From the NCBI GenBank assembly GCA_963922205.1, contig CAWUHX010000083.1, forward strand, positions 558,001 through 622,000: DNA of 64,000 bases, written 5' to 3'. Shown piece by piece: positions 41,736-54,509 of this stretch. The notes under the pieces were generated by a model that was not told where the DNA came from, made no database searches, and worked only from the letters and a program-made list of their open reading frames with translations. The translations under genes and the position numbers were made by a program. Position 1 is the first letter of the stretch. The number at the start of each line of letters is the position of its first letter. Origin of the DNA: Romanomermis culicivorax (Eukaryota; Nematoda; Enoplea; Mermithida; Mermithidae).

Positions 41736-42803
41736 CGTATATCCGGATGGTCTATTCCCAAGTGAGCGATTCCCAGGTGAGCCATTCCCATGTGAGTGAT
41801 TCCCAAGTGTGCGAATTCTCAATTGAGCGATTCCCATGTGAGTGAATTCCGAATTGGGCGATTCCTATATGAGCGAAATTCAATTTGAGCGATTCTCATG
41901 TGAGCGATTCCCAAGTGAGCGATTCACAGGTGAGCGAATTACCATGTGAGCGAATTCATAATTGCGCGATTCCTATATGAGCGAATTCCCATTTGAGCGA
42001 TTCCCAATTGAGCGAATTCCCAATTGAGCGACTCCAAACGAGCGATCGAGAATGTAATAACACTTTCTTCCTTCTTTATCTAACATTTTTCTTTGTATGT
42101 ATTTCTTTTTTCTTTCGTTTTCTGGGTGTATTGTTAATGTTTTCGTTTATGTATTTTTTAACGTTTTCATCTTTTGTCTCTGCTAGGTCTCCTTTTCATT
42201 TTTCTTGTCATCTACTTTTTTCTTTTTTGCTCATGAAACAACACATTACAAGTTGTCATTTTAAATAACCGTAGTCTCCTGTATAATTCTAATACAGTTC
42301 GACATGCTCGAGTCTTTCGTCGTTGTAAATCTTCATAAAAAACAAACAAGAAAATGCTGAAACAAACAAAACATCAAGAGAAAGGAAACCTCAACAATAA
42401 TGAAGACATTAAGAAAAGTGGAATGGAAAAGCATTAAAAAAGACAGAAAGCATGAAGACAGTTACAAGAAAGAAGAAGCAATATAGAGAAAGCAGCAAGA
42501 AAGAGACAAAAGAATGTGAAAAAAGGAACAAAAAAGAAAAAAATGAGGAGAGACTGAAAGCAAAAGAACTTGTAATTTGTTGTTTCATGAGCAAAAAAAG
42601 AAAAAAGTAGATGAAAATAAAAACGAAAGTAAAAGAAAACAGAGACAAAACATGAAAAAAAACAACAGAAAACAAAGAAATGTTTACCACATTATCGATC
42701 GCTCGTTTGGAATCGCTCACTTGGGAATTCGCTCAATTGGGAATCACTCACATGAGAATCGCTCATTTGGGAATCGCTCACATGGGAATCCAGATATCTG
42801 GTC
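41736..42803. mobile_element. Foldback-like element with tandem-repeat arms
   Basis: The left arm (41736-42268) and right arm (about 42560-42803) are inverted. Outer parts consist of 18-20 bp tandem units GAGCGATTCCCAAGT / GAGCGAATTCCCATT (about 14 units at left, 6 at right). Inner parts share CTCATGAAACAACA.ATTACAAGTT in inverted form, and CCAAACGAGCGATCGA marks both inner junctions. The spacer (42269-42559) is A/G-rich and non-coding. Confidence 0.78.
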
Positions 42804-43329
42804 ATATAAATTTGACAACATCGACTTGTGTTCACTGTTTTTAAAATTTAAATTGAAAACTAAGCTTCTAAAATGTTTTTTGACGTCGTCACTGATGATA
42901 GATTTTAAGAATTTTCGTATTCCAAATTTCCTTACTTTAACAATCATCAAGTGAGGAAAAAATTGGAATAAAATCATTAGGAAAGCAAAAATCGAGAATT
43001 AACTATGAATATCAATGTTTAGTGAACATTTCAGATGCACTGAAAAAATCAAACATTGATTGAGAAACAGTACCTGACTTCCTGAGAGTCACGCTTGAGC
43101 CAAATTCAAATTAAAAATGATAAATATATCTAAAACCAGTGCTCAGCATTGTAAAATTGAATGATTTTGACTTTCTAAAACACTAAAGAAAAACTTTTTT
43201 TTATCGTGATGGCCGAATTTTTCTTCGACATTTGTGCAGTGACAGCTCAAATTTTTTTCGCCTGTGTGAACAAGATAACCTGTGTTTGGTACGTCTAGTC
43301 GACTGTATCACGACTTGGCATCCATGCGA
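42804..43329. other. Non-coding stretch
   Basis: No gene or clear repeat recognised. Confidence 0.45.
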
Positions 43330-44917
43330 TGTGTCACATTAAACGAAATGGGAGCCATGTCACATTAAGTAGATCTTGTGATCAGTCACATTGATGGGAA
43401 AACCCATACCATATTCCATAGAAAATACAGTCATGCCACTGTGAGTGACATGCTTTGACTCCCTTGGGTGGCTCCATTTTGTATTCATTGCAGGAATCTA
43501 ACCCAGCTGGTACTACTACAGGAAAACCTATAGTGTACCTCGGCCTTGTCCTAGGGTTCAGCTGTAGAATAATGGACAACGCCGCCCGGTCAGGGGTGAC
43601 AATCCCTAGTCCTCATTCACTGAGAATGAGGGACTGTGCCATTTGTGGAAAGGCTTACTGTAGGGGACCCGATTGTAAACCTAAATCCCCTATTTGGCCC
43701 TGACCTTAAGGGTTCAAGGGCTTTTCTAACTGAGGGTACTCTCAAGGGGAACTGGCTTATGGAGGATTCCCACAAATATACCCTCAGCAATAATTACCCC
43801 TGAGAAGACTCACCTAGTCTTCTTCTCAAAGTACTCCACACTGGGGGATGGGTTCAAGGGTTGCATGCGGGCCCTAGGGATGATGGAGAGCGGGTACAGT
43901 TCAACAATAATTACCCCTGAGAAGACTCACCTAGTCCTCTTCTCAAAGTACTCGACACTGGGGGACAGGTTCAAGGGTTGCATGCTGGCCCTGGGGATGA
44001 TCGAGAGCGGGTACAGTAATCCCAAACAATTCAGCCCCAGAGTTCAACTGACATGGGTCAGCGGATGATGGTACAAATGTTCCTCAGGGGACGGCAATGG
44101 GGAATCTCTAACCAAAAAGGACGGGGTAACTCCTAGGTTGGAATACAGTAACATAGAACACAAGGGAGGCACCGAAGGCAGAATATGTAAAATTATTGAA
44201 GTGGCGGCGGATGCAGGCAAATATGTGAATTTATATAATAAAGATGTTGCCAAACACGGAGACACAAGCTAAAATGCAGAGAGACGATTAGGCCCAAAAA
44301 TGAGTGAAAAACTAAAGAAACAAGCCCTTTTAAAGGGCCTCCTAAACCTACAGTATGCCTTGGGCGGAGCTAAGACACACCCAAGCTAACTTCTACAGTG
44401 GAAATGGCTGCAGAAGATGCCTATGGTCACATGGACATTTTCCAGTTCACTACGTTAAGCATTGGGGCGAGTTTCACTCTCCATGCTAAACATATGAACG
44501 TCATTTAGAGAGAATCTCCAACTAGGCCTTTCACATTGCGAAACGTTGCTAGTTTTTGCTGATAAGGGGTGCACATTGAGCTCCAATTATAACGATGAGC
44601 TCGAAGAGCTTATCTTTGGCGGAAATTCTAACTAACGGGTTACATACCATAGTCTACGTAGGCAACAGAAAAATAACAAATCGTAATGGAAATGAGAGTG
44701 CAGAAATGAAACAGAAATGAAACGCAAAAAGTACACACAGAAATTGCATGTAAAATATAAAACAAAATGCAAAAAGTACACACAGAAATTGCATGTAAAA
44801 TATAAAACGAAATGCAAAATTAATGTAAATGATTGTAAAACAGAAAGTGGCGAAAAACATAATGAAAAAGCCTGATGTGAATCACATGACATTGGGCTGA
44901 ATCGTCGGCACGTGACA
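43330..44917 (-). repeat. Inverted copy of the LTR-element terminal region (arm 1)
   Basis: Closely matches the reverse complement of 51624-53165, including a 125-bp direct duplication (43778-43903 and 43904-44030, each with GAAGACTCACCTAGTC and GGGTTCAAGGGTTGCATGC). Breaks off at 43330 inside the ATGTGACAT segment that in copies 2 and 3 leads into the short-period array. Confidence 0.9.
43778..44030. repeat. 125-bp tandem duplication within the LTR-element terminal region
   Basis: Two units with the shared AATAATTACCCCTGAGAAGA and CTCAAAGTACTC.ACACTGGG; the same duplication is visible inverted at 52555-52740. Confidence 0.88.
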
Positions 44918-45279
44918 CTTTTCAATTCAAAATGAAATCTCAAACATTTTGGGTGGATCACCAAATGAGAGTCTCAAGAAAATAAGGAAAAGATTTATAA
45001 ATATAACACTGGTGATCCGTTTAAGTTTATTAAGTACTTACCTTTTCTGTGTTGAGTCCAAGTTTCCTTGACTTCTAATCGAATACTGGAGGCTAGACCT
45101 GGTAGGACATCTGCCTTAGGTTATGTTCCAGGTTTTCACAAAATGCTAATGAACTCTCAAAAAATTCCTTGTCCCCACCAGTGAATAGCACTTGACTAGA
45201 TGCTCCCACGGCACTTATCAACTCGCTATTTTTCTCTGAGTCCTCAAGTAATGTAATTTCTGCACAACCGAGGCCAGTT

Positions 45280-47655
45280 GTGCAGGCAGTTGCACCATCA
45301 GCTCTCACTCTACCACAGGTGGGATCGAGTCCTCAGGATTCTGTCGATCAGGTGCAAATGTCAGCCAATTCGGCGCCTAGTAATTATCCTCAGGTACCTC
45401 AAAATTTATCTGTTCAGTCACCCTATCTAATTAAATTTCTAAATTCAGCTCAAAATACTCCTCCTAATTCTGTTTTGTTGGCACTGCTGCCTCAGTTGAT
45501 TGGAGCTCCGATTTGGCAATCAGCAACTGCTCTTATTGGGGTTCCCAGTTCTCAAGCAAACCTAGCCTCAGGAATTCGGCTGTCGCTATTGCACCTTCTT
45601 ATTTCTAGTTCTCAACAAACTTCTTTACAACCTGTTTCTTCTGATTCTGATTCTGTAAAGGTTTATTATTCCGTAATGTCCTCCTCTTCTCCCCCTCATA
45701 AAAGTAGGAAATCTCAACCTAAAACCATCCTGTGCCTGTGCAGCCGAGATTGAAAATTTCCGAGCGGAAGCTTCGGTGCAGTTAACTGCCCTGGTGGAAG
45801 CTACTAAGTCTGTTATACAAAATATTCCTACTACTGCTACTATTAATCAAATTCTCAGTTTTGTGGAAGACAAAGCCCAAGAAAGTAAGGAAAGAAATCT
45901 GCAACTCCTGAACAAAGTTCAGGCGAAGCATGATAATCAAACTGCCACCATGTCTGCTACTCTGAATACTTTAATGGAACAATTTAAGCTTTTCATTTCT
46001 GCCAATTCTGCTAATCCTTCTGCCCTAAATTAATTAGGTAATTTAAGTAACCCTCCTATTTCTGTACTTCAACCTGAACATCTTGCCTCTCAAAGTATAC
46101 ATGTAACTGGTACTGTACCTATAATGCCTCACATACCTTCTATAGCTCCTGTAATTAAGTTAAAAACTCCTTATACTGAGCAATCTAATCCTCCTAGTCA
46201 TCACGATTCTTCCGTAATTGAAGAAGAGCATATACATAACTCTAAGATACCTCACAATTGCTCACATACTGCTCCTCTTCCTGGCTTTTCCGACTATCCT
46301 CCGGTAAATTTTTCACAGAACTGCTCTTATTGGTTATCACACCGCCGATATTTGCTACCCATCACATCATGATGAGGAAAGCCAAATGGAGGGAGTAGTT
46401 AAGAATATGACACCCCTCTGCATTAACGAAGCAACTGGCAATAAGTGATTGCTACACTTTCCCATTCATCTCAAAAGTGAGTTCGGTTTTGATTTAAGCA
46501 ATTATGTCTAGATCAGCGCACTTCCCAGATTAACTTGTAATGCTCCTAGTGATACTATTCAGGACATCAAAGATTATGGAGAAGCTAAGCATATGTTAAT
46601 GTTCCCTCTCGTTCCTACCTGTCATAAGATGAGTCTTGAATGTGAGTTAGATTGGATGAGGCCGAGCTCTGGGGAAGACCCTGCTGCTTTCCTCAGCTGA
46701 GTCATGACTTACATTCAACTTCTATTTCTAAATAAGGATCAGAAATTCCACTATAAGAAAGTCATCAAGACGGTTTTGATTAAAATGCCTGTTTTCTATT
46801 AAATTTCAATTGGTGACGATGCACAGGAATTCACTATTGTTCAACAACTTGCCACTGCTGTCTCTTAAGCTGGTAAGATTCTTGATGCTATGAGAGCCAA
46901 GATTGGTACTGCAGACTGACCAATTCTCATCAATCGAGCTGATCCTCATTCTCAACTTCAACCTCCTACTCCTCCTTCTCAAAGATGTCATGATAGAAGG
47001 CATTTTCCTCACTCACAATCTCCTCATTGTAATTCTGATAATTCTACTTCTGATAAACCTGGAGTTTTTTTTAGTGAAGGTACTGTTCTGGTGGGTAAAA
47101 TTACTGATCTTCTCCAGCAAATTGCTGATGGAGTTCATAATATTAGGCAACCTGTTTTCACTTCCGAGTCTCGACTTTCTCGCTCTCAATATCTGACTAA
47201 CAGAAGTCGCGATAATTCTCCTCACCCTGATTTTTCGGCCTCACGCAACTGGGATCAATCACACTCAGATAATTGTTCTGATTTTCGTCCTCATTATGAT
47301 AGGTCTCAGAGTAGGGATCGAAACCAACCTCTATCCATCCAGTCCACCAGTCATTGGTGTGAGCCTCATAAAAGCAACACACACAACACTGCAGACTGCA
47401 AATGGTTGAAGTGCATTAATCCTCAAACTCAATCTTCTTCTGACCATCAAGTAGTTCCTTATAGTGATAATAGGTATCAACACCATTACAATCCAAACTT
47501 TGGTAATGATGTTCCAATCAACCCAAATTAGAGAAACAACAGAGGTAGCTACAGTAATAGAGGAAACTCTTACTATCGTGGCAGTCATGGTTTGTATTTT
47601 AACATCTATGCTAACTGCAATGTTGATTTAGCTGTCAATTCAGATGCAATTTTCC
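45280..47655 (+). pseudogene. gag: Decayed gag of a second LTR retroelement
   Basis: Frames 45280-45753, 45776-46372 (with an in-frame TAA at 46031-46033) and later 46903-47531 plus intervening stops read as one degraded Gag-like protein. A helical segment (QLTALVEATKSVIQNIPTTA) is followed by a Pro/Ser-rich linker, a capsid-like core (ELDWMRPSSGEDPAAFL and IQLLFLNKDQKFHYKKVIK) and an RS-rich part. It ends with a zinc-knuckle-like WCEPHKSNTHNTADCKWLK of the C-x3-H-x4-H-x4-C type seen in some gypsy Gags. At least six stops or shifts. It is truncated on the right by the palindrome at 47656. It is unrelated in sequence to the Gag at 62124. Confidence 0.75.
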
Positions 47656-48806
47656 TCCGAGAGTGAACCTTGTTTATGCTAGTTCAAGTTTGAGGTTCTT
47701 TTTCATCACGTTTCTCACATGCGTGATTTTTGCAGGTTTTTTTTTGTAACATTTTGTAATTTTTTGTAAATTTTTTTGTAAAAGTAGAATTACGATTTTT
47801 TTGAAAACTTGCGTTCTATTGCAGAAAGCATAAAATATTTTTCAAGCCACATTTTAGTCGAAAACTTCCCACTGAATATGTGATGTTTATAACTAGACAA
47901 AATTCACGTCGAAAGCAAACATAAATCAGACAACCTGAAAAAATCAAAAATTTCTTGGAGCAAAATAATAATGCTTTTTAAATATAGAACTCTAATCATA
48001 ACATTAAATTTACATAATTCATGAAACATTATGCCGGAGACTCAATAATTATTTCTGTGCAAAGACGTAAAGGTATCCATAAAAATTGGAATACTATTCA
48101 ATTTTAAACCAAAATTTGAGTTGGGATGAGTCGGTGAAATGCCTCTTTTTCATTTCTCAACAGAGAATTAACACGAATCAAGTGATTCTAAGTCGTGTTA
48201 AAATATTTAACTCGAGTTTAACGCGATTTCGCTAAGCGGCGCTTAGCTCGCTTTTATGCATACTAGTTAAGCACCGCCAGCTAACTCGCATTAAACTCGG
48301 GTTAAATATTTTAACACGAGTTAAATTGACTAACTTCATGTTAATTTCCAATTGAAAGATGAAAAAACAGACATTTCAGTCACATCCTAGGTCTTGCAAA
48401 GCCAAATTTTGGTTTAAAATTTAATACGAGGTATTAAAATTTTCATGAATGTTTTCACATCTTCGTACATATAAATAATTATTAATTGTTCGGCATAAAG
48501 TTTGATGAATTATGAAAATGTTATGATGACACTTCTATATATAGAATAGCATCGTTCTTTTCAAACTGAGAAATTCTTGATTTGTTTCGGCTGTCTGATT
48601 TATCGTTGATTTCGATGTTGCTCTTGTCTGGTTCCAAATATTGGAAATTGAAAAATAATTTATGCTCTCTCTGCAATAGAACGTGAGTTTTCAAAGAAAG
48701 TTGAATTCTAATCCTTACAATTTGCAAAAATCACGCATAGGAAAAGGGTGATGAAAACTAACTTGAAACTTGAAGTAGCATAAACCAAGTTTACACTCAG
48801 AAGAAA
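47656..48806. mobile_element. Long palindrome (foldback/MITE), about 1.15 kb
   Basis: The two halves are inverted copies around about 48235. Pairs include GTTTATGCTA.TTCAAGTTT at 47690 with its complement at 48765; TGCGTGATTTTTGCA at 47730 with the complement near 48735; TTTTAAACCAAAATTTG at 48105 with 48415; and TCGTGTTAAAATATTTAACT at 48193 with 48315. Termini read GAGTG-AACCTTGTTTATGC and GAGTGTAAACTTGGTTTATGC in inverted orientation. No transposase frame. Confidence 0.82.
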
Positions 48807-51623
48807 ATGGCATATGGATTGACGGCTAAATCTCAATTATGCTCAGTTATGGGGCCCTCCATAAGCCATATTAAAAGAGGATATTTTTTTAATCCTAAAT
48901 GACTAGGCACTGGCGGTGATATCACTCAAATATTTTTTCAAAAAATATTTTAAGGTCAGCGCCAGGTAATGCTCAGCCAAAATTTTTCAGGTGGAAGCAT
49001 TTAGAAAGAAATATAATATAATTATATATTATATAATTATATAATATAATTAGGGGGTGTACCACCACTTTTTTCATTCTTAAAAGTTTAGGCAGAGGTG
49101 AGGCTTTACCCCCCCTTACCACGTATGTTCATTTATGGTTAGCACAATAGCGAAATTTTATCGAAAAATCTTTTTTGTTGTTAACTGCCTTTTGGTGAGA
49201 AATGGGCGAGAAAACACTTTATACCTTTATGACTGTCAGCCGCTGACACTGAGTCCATTTTTTCCAAATGAGTCTCAGAAAGAAAATAGCAGTTAGGAAT
49301 ATAACTCCAAAAAAGAAGTATTGGCTCGATATGCATGATCATCTGTTACATTTTTTGTATTCCGATGCTTATTTGAAAATGAAGAATGGAGCATAACGCT
49401 AATGGTGAAAATGAAAACATTGAACATTTCTAGGCATCAACTGAAATGAAATGTTATTTCATTCACTTCACACTATTTGTATCAATGTATGTATTCATGC
49501 CAATCTTTCGGACATAATGTTCAATCCAAATGAAGATCGTGGGATGAAAACCATCTAATATCAAAAAACAAAATTTTCGTACCATATCAGATGTTCTATA
49601 AAGATAGGCTTCCACAGTCTGAAAAGCTGTCTTTTGCGAGCTCCACCGATTAGCCTACTCATGGAGTTGCTAAAAAATGCTTTTGGCGCGTAGATCACCG
49701 AAACTCGTGAACCCACAATGCCTTGATATTCTAACCTTTCAAACATTGAAGCCTGCATTTGAGTTATTTGACCGGAAAAAATCGAAGCTGCGAGTTTAAT
49801 GTTACAAAATAAATGTCGGTTGTCTGACTCCGCCTATGTTATAAGCTGTGCGAAAAAGCTCAACAGTTGAAGGCACCCTGTTCTACACCAGGGGATGTTA
49901 GAGTGACGAAAATAGAGCAAATGATAGTAGATTGCAGTGCTTTTCCAACAAAGCAAAGAATATCCGAATACCTCTTGCCGTTTTTCTGTAGATGGATTTC
50001 AAACAATCACTTAATTTCTGAAATTTAATGAACATCTTCGAAGTTTTCGATTTTTCATTTGAAGCGCTTTGTTTAGAAACCATCAAACCTAGGTCAATGA
50101 AAATTTACCAGTCACATTTTTTCTCGTAATATATTAGGTTAGGACGCATCCTGTGTTCCCAGAACTTTATTGATAGGACATTTATCCAGATTCAAAAATA
50201 TACATTTGAATGACAGTGCAGTGTATGCAAATGTCTACAGCTGCCAAAATAGTACACGATGATGAGATGTTACTTCCGCGGGTACTTTAGGAATGTATGA
50301 ACTAAAGAATAACAAGATAAAATTCCTCGGCGTCATGGTTGAAGTTGATCCGGAGTGCCAATAAACAGGATATTTTTTTTTGCTTCTCATTTTCGACAGT
50401 TAGAACTTTTTTGCAGAGCGTAAAATGTTCGCTTGGGAAACAATTAGAACATCAAACTATGGTCTGTTACTTATTTGATAATTCTATAGTACAGATAATA
50501 AACGTATCACATGTGATAGACAAGGGCAACCTGGAAAATGCAGTGACTTCTGAGTGATTTCCATGAGTATGCCTTCTTCAGGGCTGTGCTGCTCTCCAAA
50601 TGGTACAAAAATTTTGATGAAAATGAATCCAATACAGTAAGAATGCATTAGCTATAAAATAAGAAAGTTAAATTCTGCGGCATTCGATGAGAAGGTGCTC
50701 GGGAGTGCTCACAAGCAAAATGTTTCTTATTTTGACAGCTCAGTTTCGACACTCTAAACTTTCTTGGTGTAATGTGCAAAAATTTACAAAAAATATTACA
50801 TCAAAAAATTGCTTATTCTCTCTTGTGTAAAACGAATATTCATTTATCAAATGGGATCAATCCGATCTTGAAATATCGCTTGGGTAGCAAACCACTGAAA
50901 AATACCAAAAAATCATCAATTTTCAAACTTTGGCATACTTTAGCGATGTGAATTTTCGTTTTCAAGCAAAACGAATGATACCATGAAACTCAGCACACAA
51001 AACTACCAAAAATATCTCATTTTGAGATGGGATTAATTTTTAACTTATCATAGCAAAGGTAGAACTTCTCAGAAATCGTGTCTTAAAATTGTGGACTTTA
51101 ACACGAGTTAACACCAAGTTGTCTTTATGCATGACGACCATACATGCACATGGTGAGGGTTTGACCCCCGGCAGACTTCGATCGACCCTCAGCAGATTCT
51201 TGCTGACCCCCAGCAGATTTGACTCCCAAGCAATGATTGAGAAGATAGTGAAGTCAAAAAAATGGGAATGATTCTAAATAGTTTAATCATTCTTTTGAAC
51301 AGAGCCTACTTGATTCCCAAAAAGTAACATTAAAAGTTTAAAAAGTGCAGTCAGGCCAAATAATTTCACATATCTGACTAATATAGGTTGAAGAATATGC
51401 TGCTTGGATGTTAGAAGACCTTTCTAAGACCCTTCTTTTCGTTATCAAAAACGACAAAAAAAAATTTGTATTCCACCACCTGTCCTGGCTGACCCACAGC
51501 AGGATTTCTATGCTGTGCATGTATGATAACGACCTTATACTCTTTTCCTTTTCAACTCAATATTTTTTCATCAATCTAATGGCCAAATATACCTTGAAAT
51601 TTACAAATTATTTATTCTACCGA
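48807..51623. other. AT-rich non-coding stretch
   Basis: Contains a small AT palindrome at 49017-49052 and a weak inverted repeat around ACCATACATGCACA at 51125-51160 and its complement at 51515-51545. No gene supported. Confidence 0.45.
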
Positions 51624-53040
51624 ATTTCACCCAACATCACGTGATTCACATCATGCTTTTTCGTTATGTTTTTTGCCACTTTCTGTTTTACAATCATTTA
51701 CGTTATTTTTGCGTTTCATTTTATATTTTACATTCAATTTCTGTGTGTACTTTTTGCATTTCGTTTTTATATTTTACATGCAATTTCTGTGTGTACTTTT
51801 TGCGTTTCCTTTCTGTTTCATTTCTGCACTTTCATTTCTGTTATGATTTGTTATTTTTTCATTGCGCACATAGACTATGGTATGTAACCCATTAGTTAGA
51901 ATTTCCGCCCAAGATAAGCTCTCTGAGCTCATCCCTATAATTGGAGCACAATGTGCACCTCTTATCAGCAAAAACTAGCGACATTTTGCAACCTGAAACG
52001 CCTAGTTGGAGATTCTCTCTAAATGAGGTTCATATGTTTAGCATGGAGAGTGAATGCTTAACGTAGTGAACTGGAAAATGTCTATGTGACCATAGTCATC
52101 TTCTGCAGTGATTTCCGCTGTAGAAGTTAGCTTAGGTGTGTCTTAGCTCCACCCAAGGCATATTGTAGGTTTACGGGGCCCTTTGAAAGGGCTTGTTTCT
52201 TTAGTTTTGCACTCATTTTTGGGCCTAATCATCCCTCTGCAGTTTAGCTTGCCTCTCCGCCTTCGTCAACGGCTTTATTATATTAAATTTGCATATTTGC
52301 CTGCATCTGCGGCCATTTCAATAAATTTACATATTCATCTTCGGTGCCTCCCTTGTGTTGTGTGTTACCATATTCCGACCCTAGGAGTTACCCCCTCCTT
52401 TTCGGTCAGAGATCCCGCATCGCCGTCCCCTGAGGAACATTTGTACCATCGTCCCCTGACAAGTGTCAGTTGAGCCCCTGCGCCGAATTGTTCCCGATTA
52501 CTGTACCTGCTCCTGGTCGTCCCTTGGACACGCGTGCAACCCTTGAACCCATGGCCCAGCGCTGAGTACTTTGAGAAGAGGACTAGGTGAGTCTTCTCCG
52601 GGGTAATTATTGTTGAACTGTACCCGCTCTCCGTCATCCCTAGGGCCCGCATGCAACCCTTGAACCCGTCCCCCAGTGTGGAGTACTTTGAGAAGAAGAC
52701 TAGGTGAGTCTTCTCAGGGGTAATTATTGTTGAGGGTATATTTGTGGGAATCCTCCATAAGCCAGTTCCCCTTGAGAGTACCCTCAGTTAGAAAAGCCCT
52801 TGAACCCTTAAGCTCAGGGCCAAATAGGGGATTTAGGTTTACAATTGGGTCCCCTACAGTAAGCCATTCCACAAATGGCACAGTCACTCATTCTCAGTGA
52901 ATGAGGACTAGGGATTGCCACCCCTGACCCAGCCGCGTTGTTCATTATTCTACAGCTGAACCCTAGGTCAAGGCTGAGGTACACTATAGGTTTTCCTGTA
53001 GTAGTACCAGCTGGGTTAGGTTCCGGCAATGAATACCAAA
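51624..53040 (+). repeat. Terminal region of LTR element copy 2 (arm 2 of the inverted pair)
   Basis: Reverse complement of 43450-44910 and related to 4480-5750. On the plus strand it continues directly into the segment that begins copy 2. Non-coding. Confidence 0.88.
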
Positions 53041-53720
53041 CGGAGCCACCCAACGGGGTCACAGCATGTCACTCACAGTGGCATGACCCTATTTTCTATG
53101 AAATATGGTATGGGTTTTCCCATCAATGTGACTCATCACAAGATCTACTTAATGTGACATGGCTCCTAAATTGTTTAATGTGACATGGTGAGGCTGGAAA
53201 ATCGACCTTGAGTCTGGCTCACAGCTCTTAGGAATGAACCTCTTACATTTTTGAGTGGAGGTACCTCTATCAATTCGGTAAATTTCGGTTTGAGTGGGGA
53301 AACCTCTCTCAAATCATGAGAATCTCCACTTGAGTGGAGAAACCTCTCTCAGGTCTGCTGATTCACATTCGGAGTGGGATTACTGACCCTTAGGATGATC
53401 TTATGCCCTCATGTAAGTCGGAAATGCCCTCAAAGCAGGTATACTGCCCCTTAGGTCGGAAAATGGCCCTTATGTTTGAGTTTTGTTGCCAACTCAAGAT
53501 GCACCGCGTTTGAGTAGAGAGTTTTATTACTGTAAGCCCGGATTAGCCCTTACGAGTGATCAAATTGATGATTCTTGTGTGTATTTTATTGCCTTATGAG
53601 TGTGTACCGCGTGTAAGCCTTAAATAAATCCCCTGGTGTTAAGTTTTCCCAGAATTGGTCCCCAAGAGTCAAAATTTCCCAGAGTCGAGTTTAAATGGAG
53701 TATTCTGACAAATCTCCTTT
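53041..53720 (+). repeat. Copy 2: ATGTGACAT segment and short-period array
   Basis: Starts with ACGGGGTCACAGCATGTCAC, then AATGTGACATGGCTCC twice, then 40-60 bp units around GAGTGGAGAAACCTCTCTCA and GCCCTTA. Matches 59036-59710 in copy 3 and the reverse complement of 3820-4400 in copy 1. Confidence 0.8.
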
Positions 53721-54509
53721 GAGTTCTCTTCTTTTTATTTCTTTTCTTTTTCTTTCATTTGGGTCTCTTTCCACTGCTTGTGATCTGATGGGTTACTGTA
53801 CTGCCGTGGAGCTAATTTGGTTACAGTACACCTCAGAGTTGAATGTACTCTGACTACAGTATACCTGGGTACAGGTACTTGAGTATCACAGCCCCTGAGG
53901 TTTCACAGCCCCTGAGGTTTTGTGGTTCACAATCACGAGATACAGTACTCCCTCTGCATTTGATTCTGGACGTCAAGCGTGGTCATGATTTGTTATCTGT
54001 GTCCAGTATTAGTGTCAACACACTTTTTCAAAATTTTTCTTATCTTCACTGAGCACTAGCCAAGTTGTTCATTTTTTGGGTAACAACAAACTAAATTATA
54101 CTGTTGACACATTTAATGCTGTGCTCATGAGATCACATTGCTTATCTTATCAGCCTCAAATTTTATTTTATTTACTTTACTTTTTATTTTCTCAGTCATC
54201 TATACCTAATGTGTGACACCAATTATAATAACTTTTTCACCCAATAAATTTTCTTATCTCAAAAATCAAATCAAATAAAAACTAATAACCTACTTTCTCT
54301 ACTTTCTAAACAAACAATTTACATTTTACCCTTTTCCTTTCTACTAGATCAAACATTCTTGACTCAAAAAAAATTTTTTTTTCATCGGTCACACATACCT
54401 TATAGTTGGCAGCCCTTCAGTAGGTCATTATTATTATTTCGTCCACCTACTGTAGGGTCGTTTTTCTTTTCGGTCTCTGTGAGTTGTTGCACATGGTGAT
54501 GATTTTACA
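53721..54509 (+). other. Copy 2: pyrimidine-rich segment of the LTR region
   Basis: Shared with 59711-60540 in copy 3, including GGTTACAGTAC.., TACAGTATACCTGGGTAC and CTTATCTTCACTGAGCACTAG. Non-coding. Confidence 0.65.
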
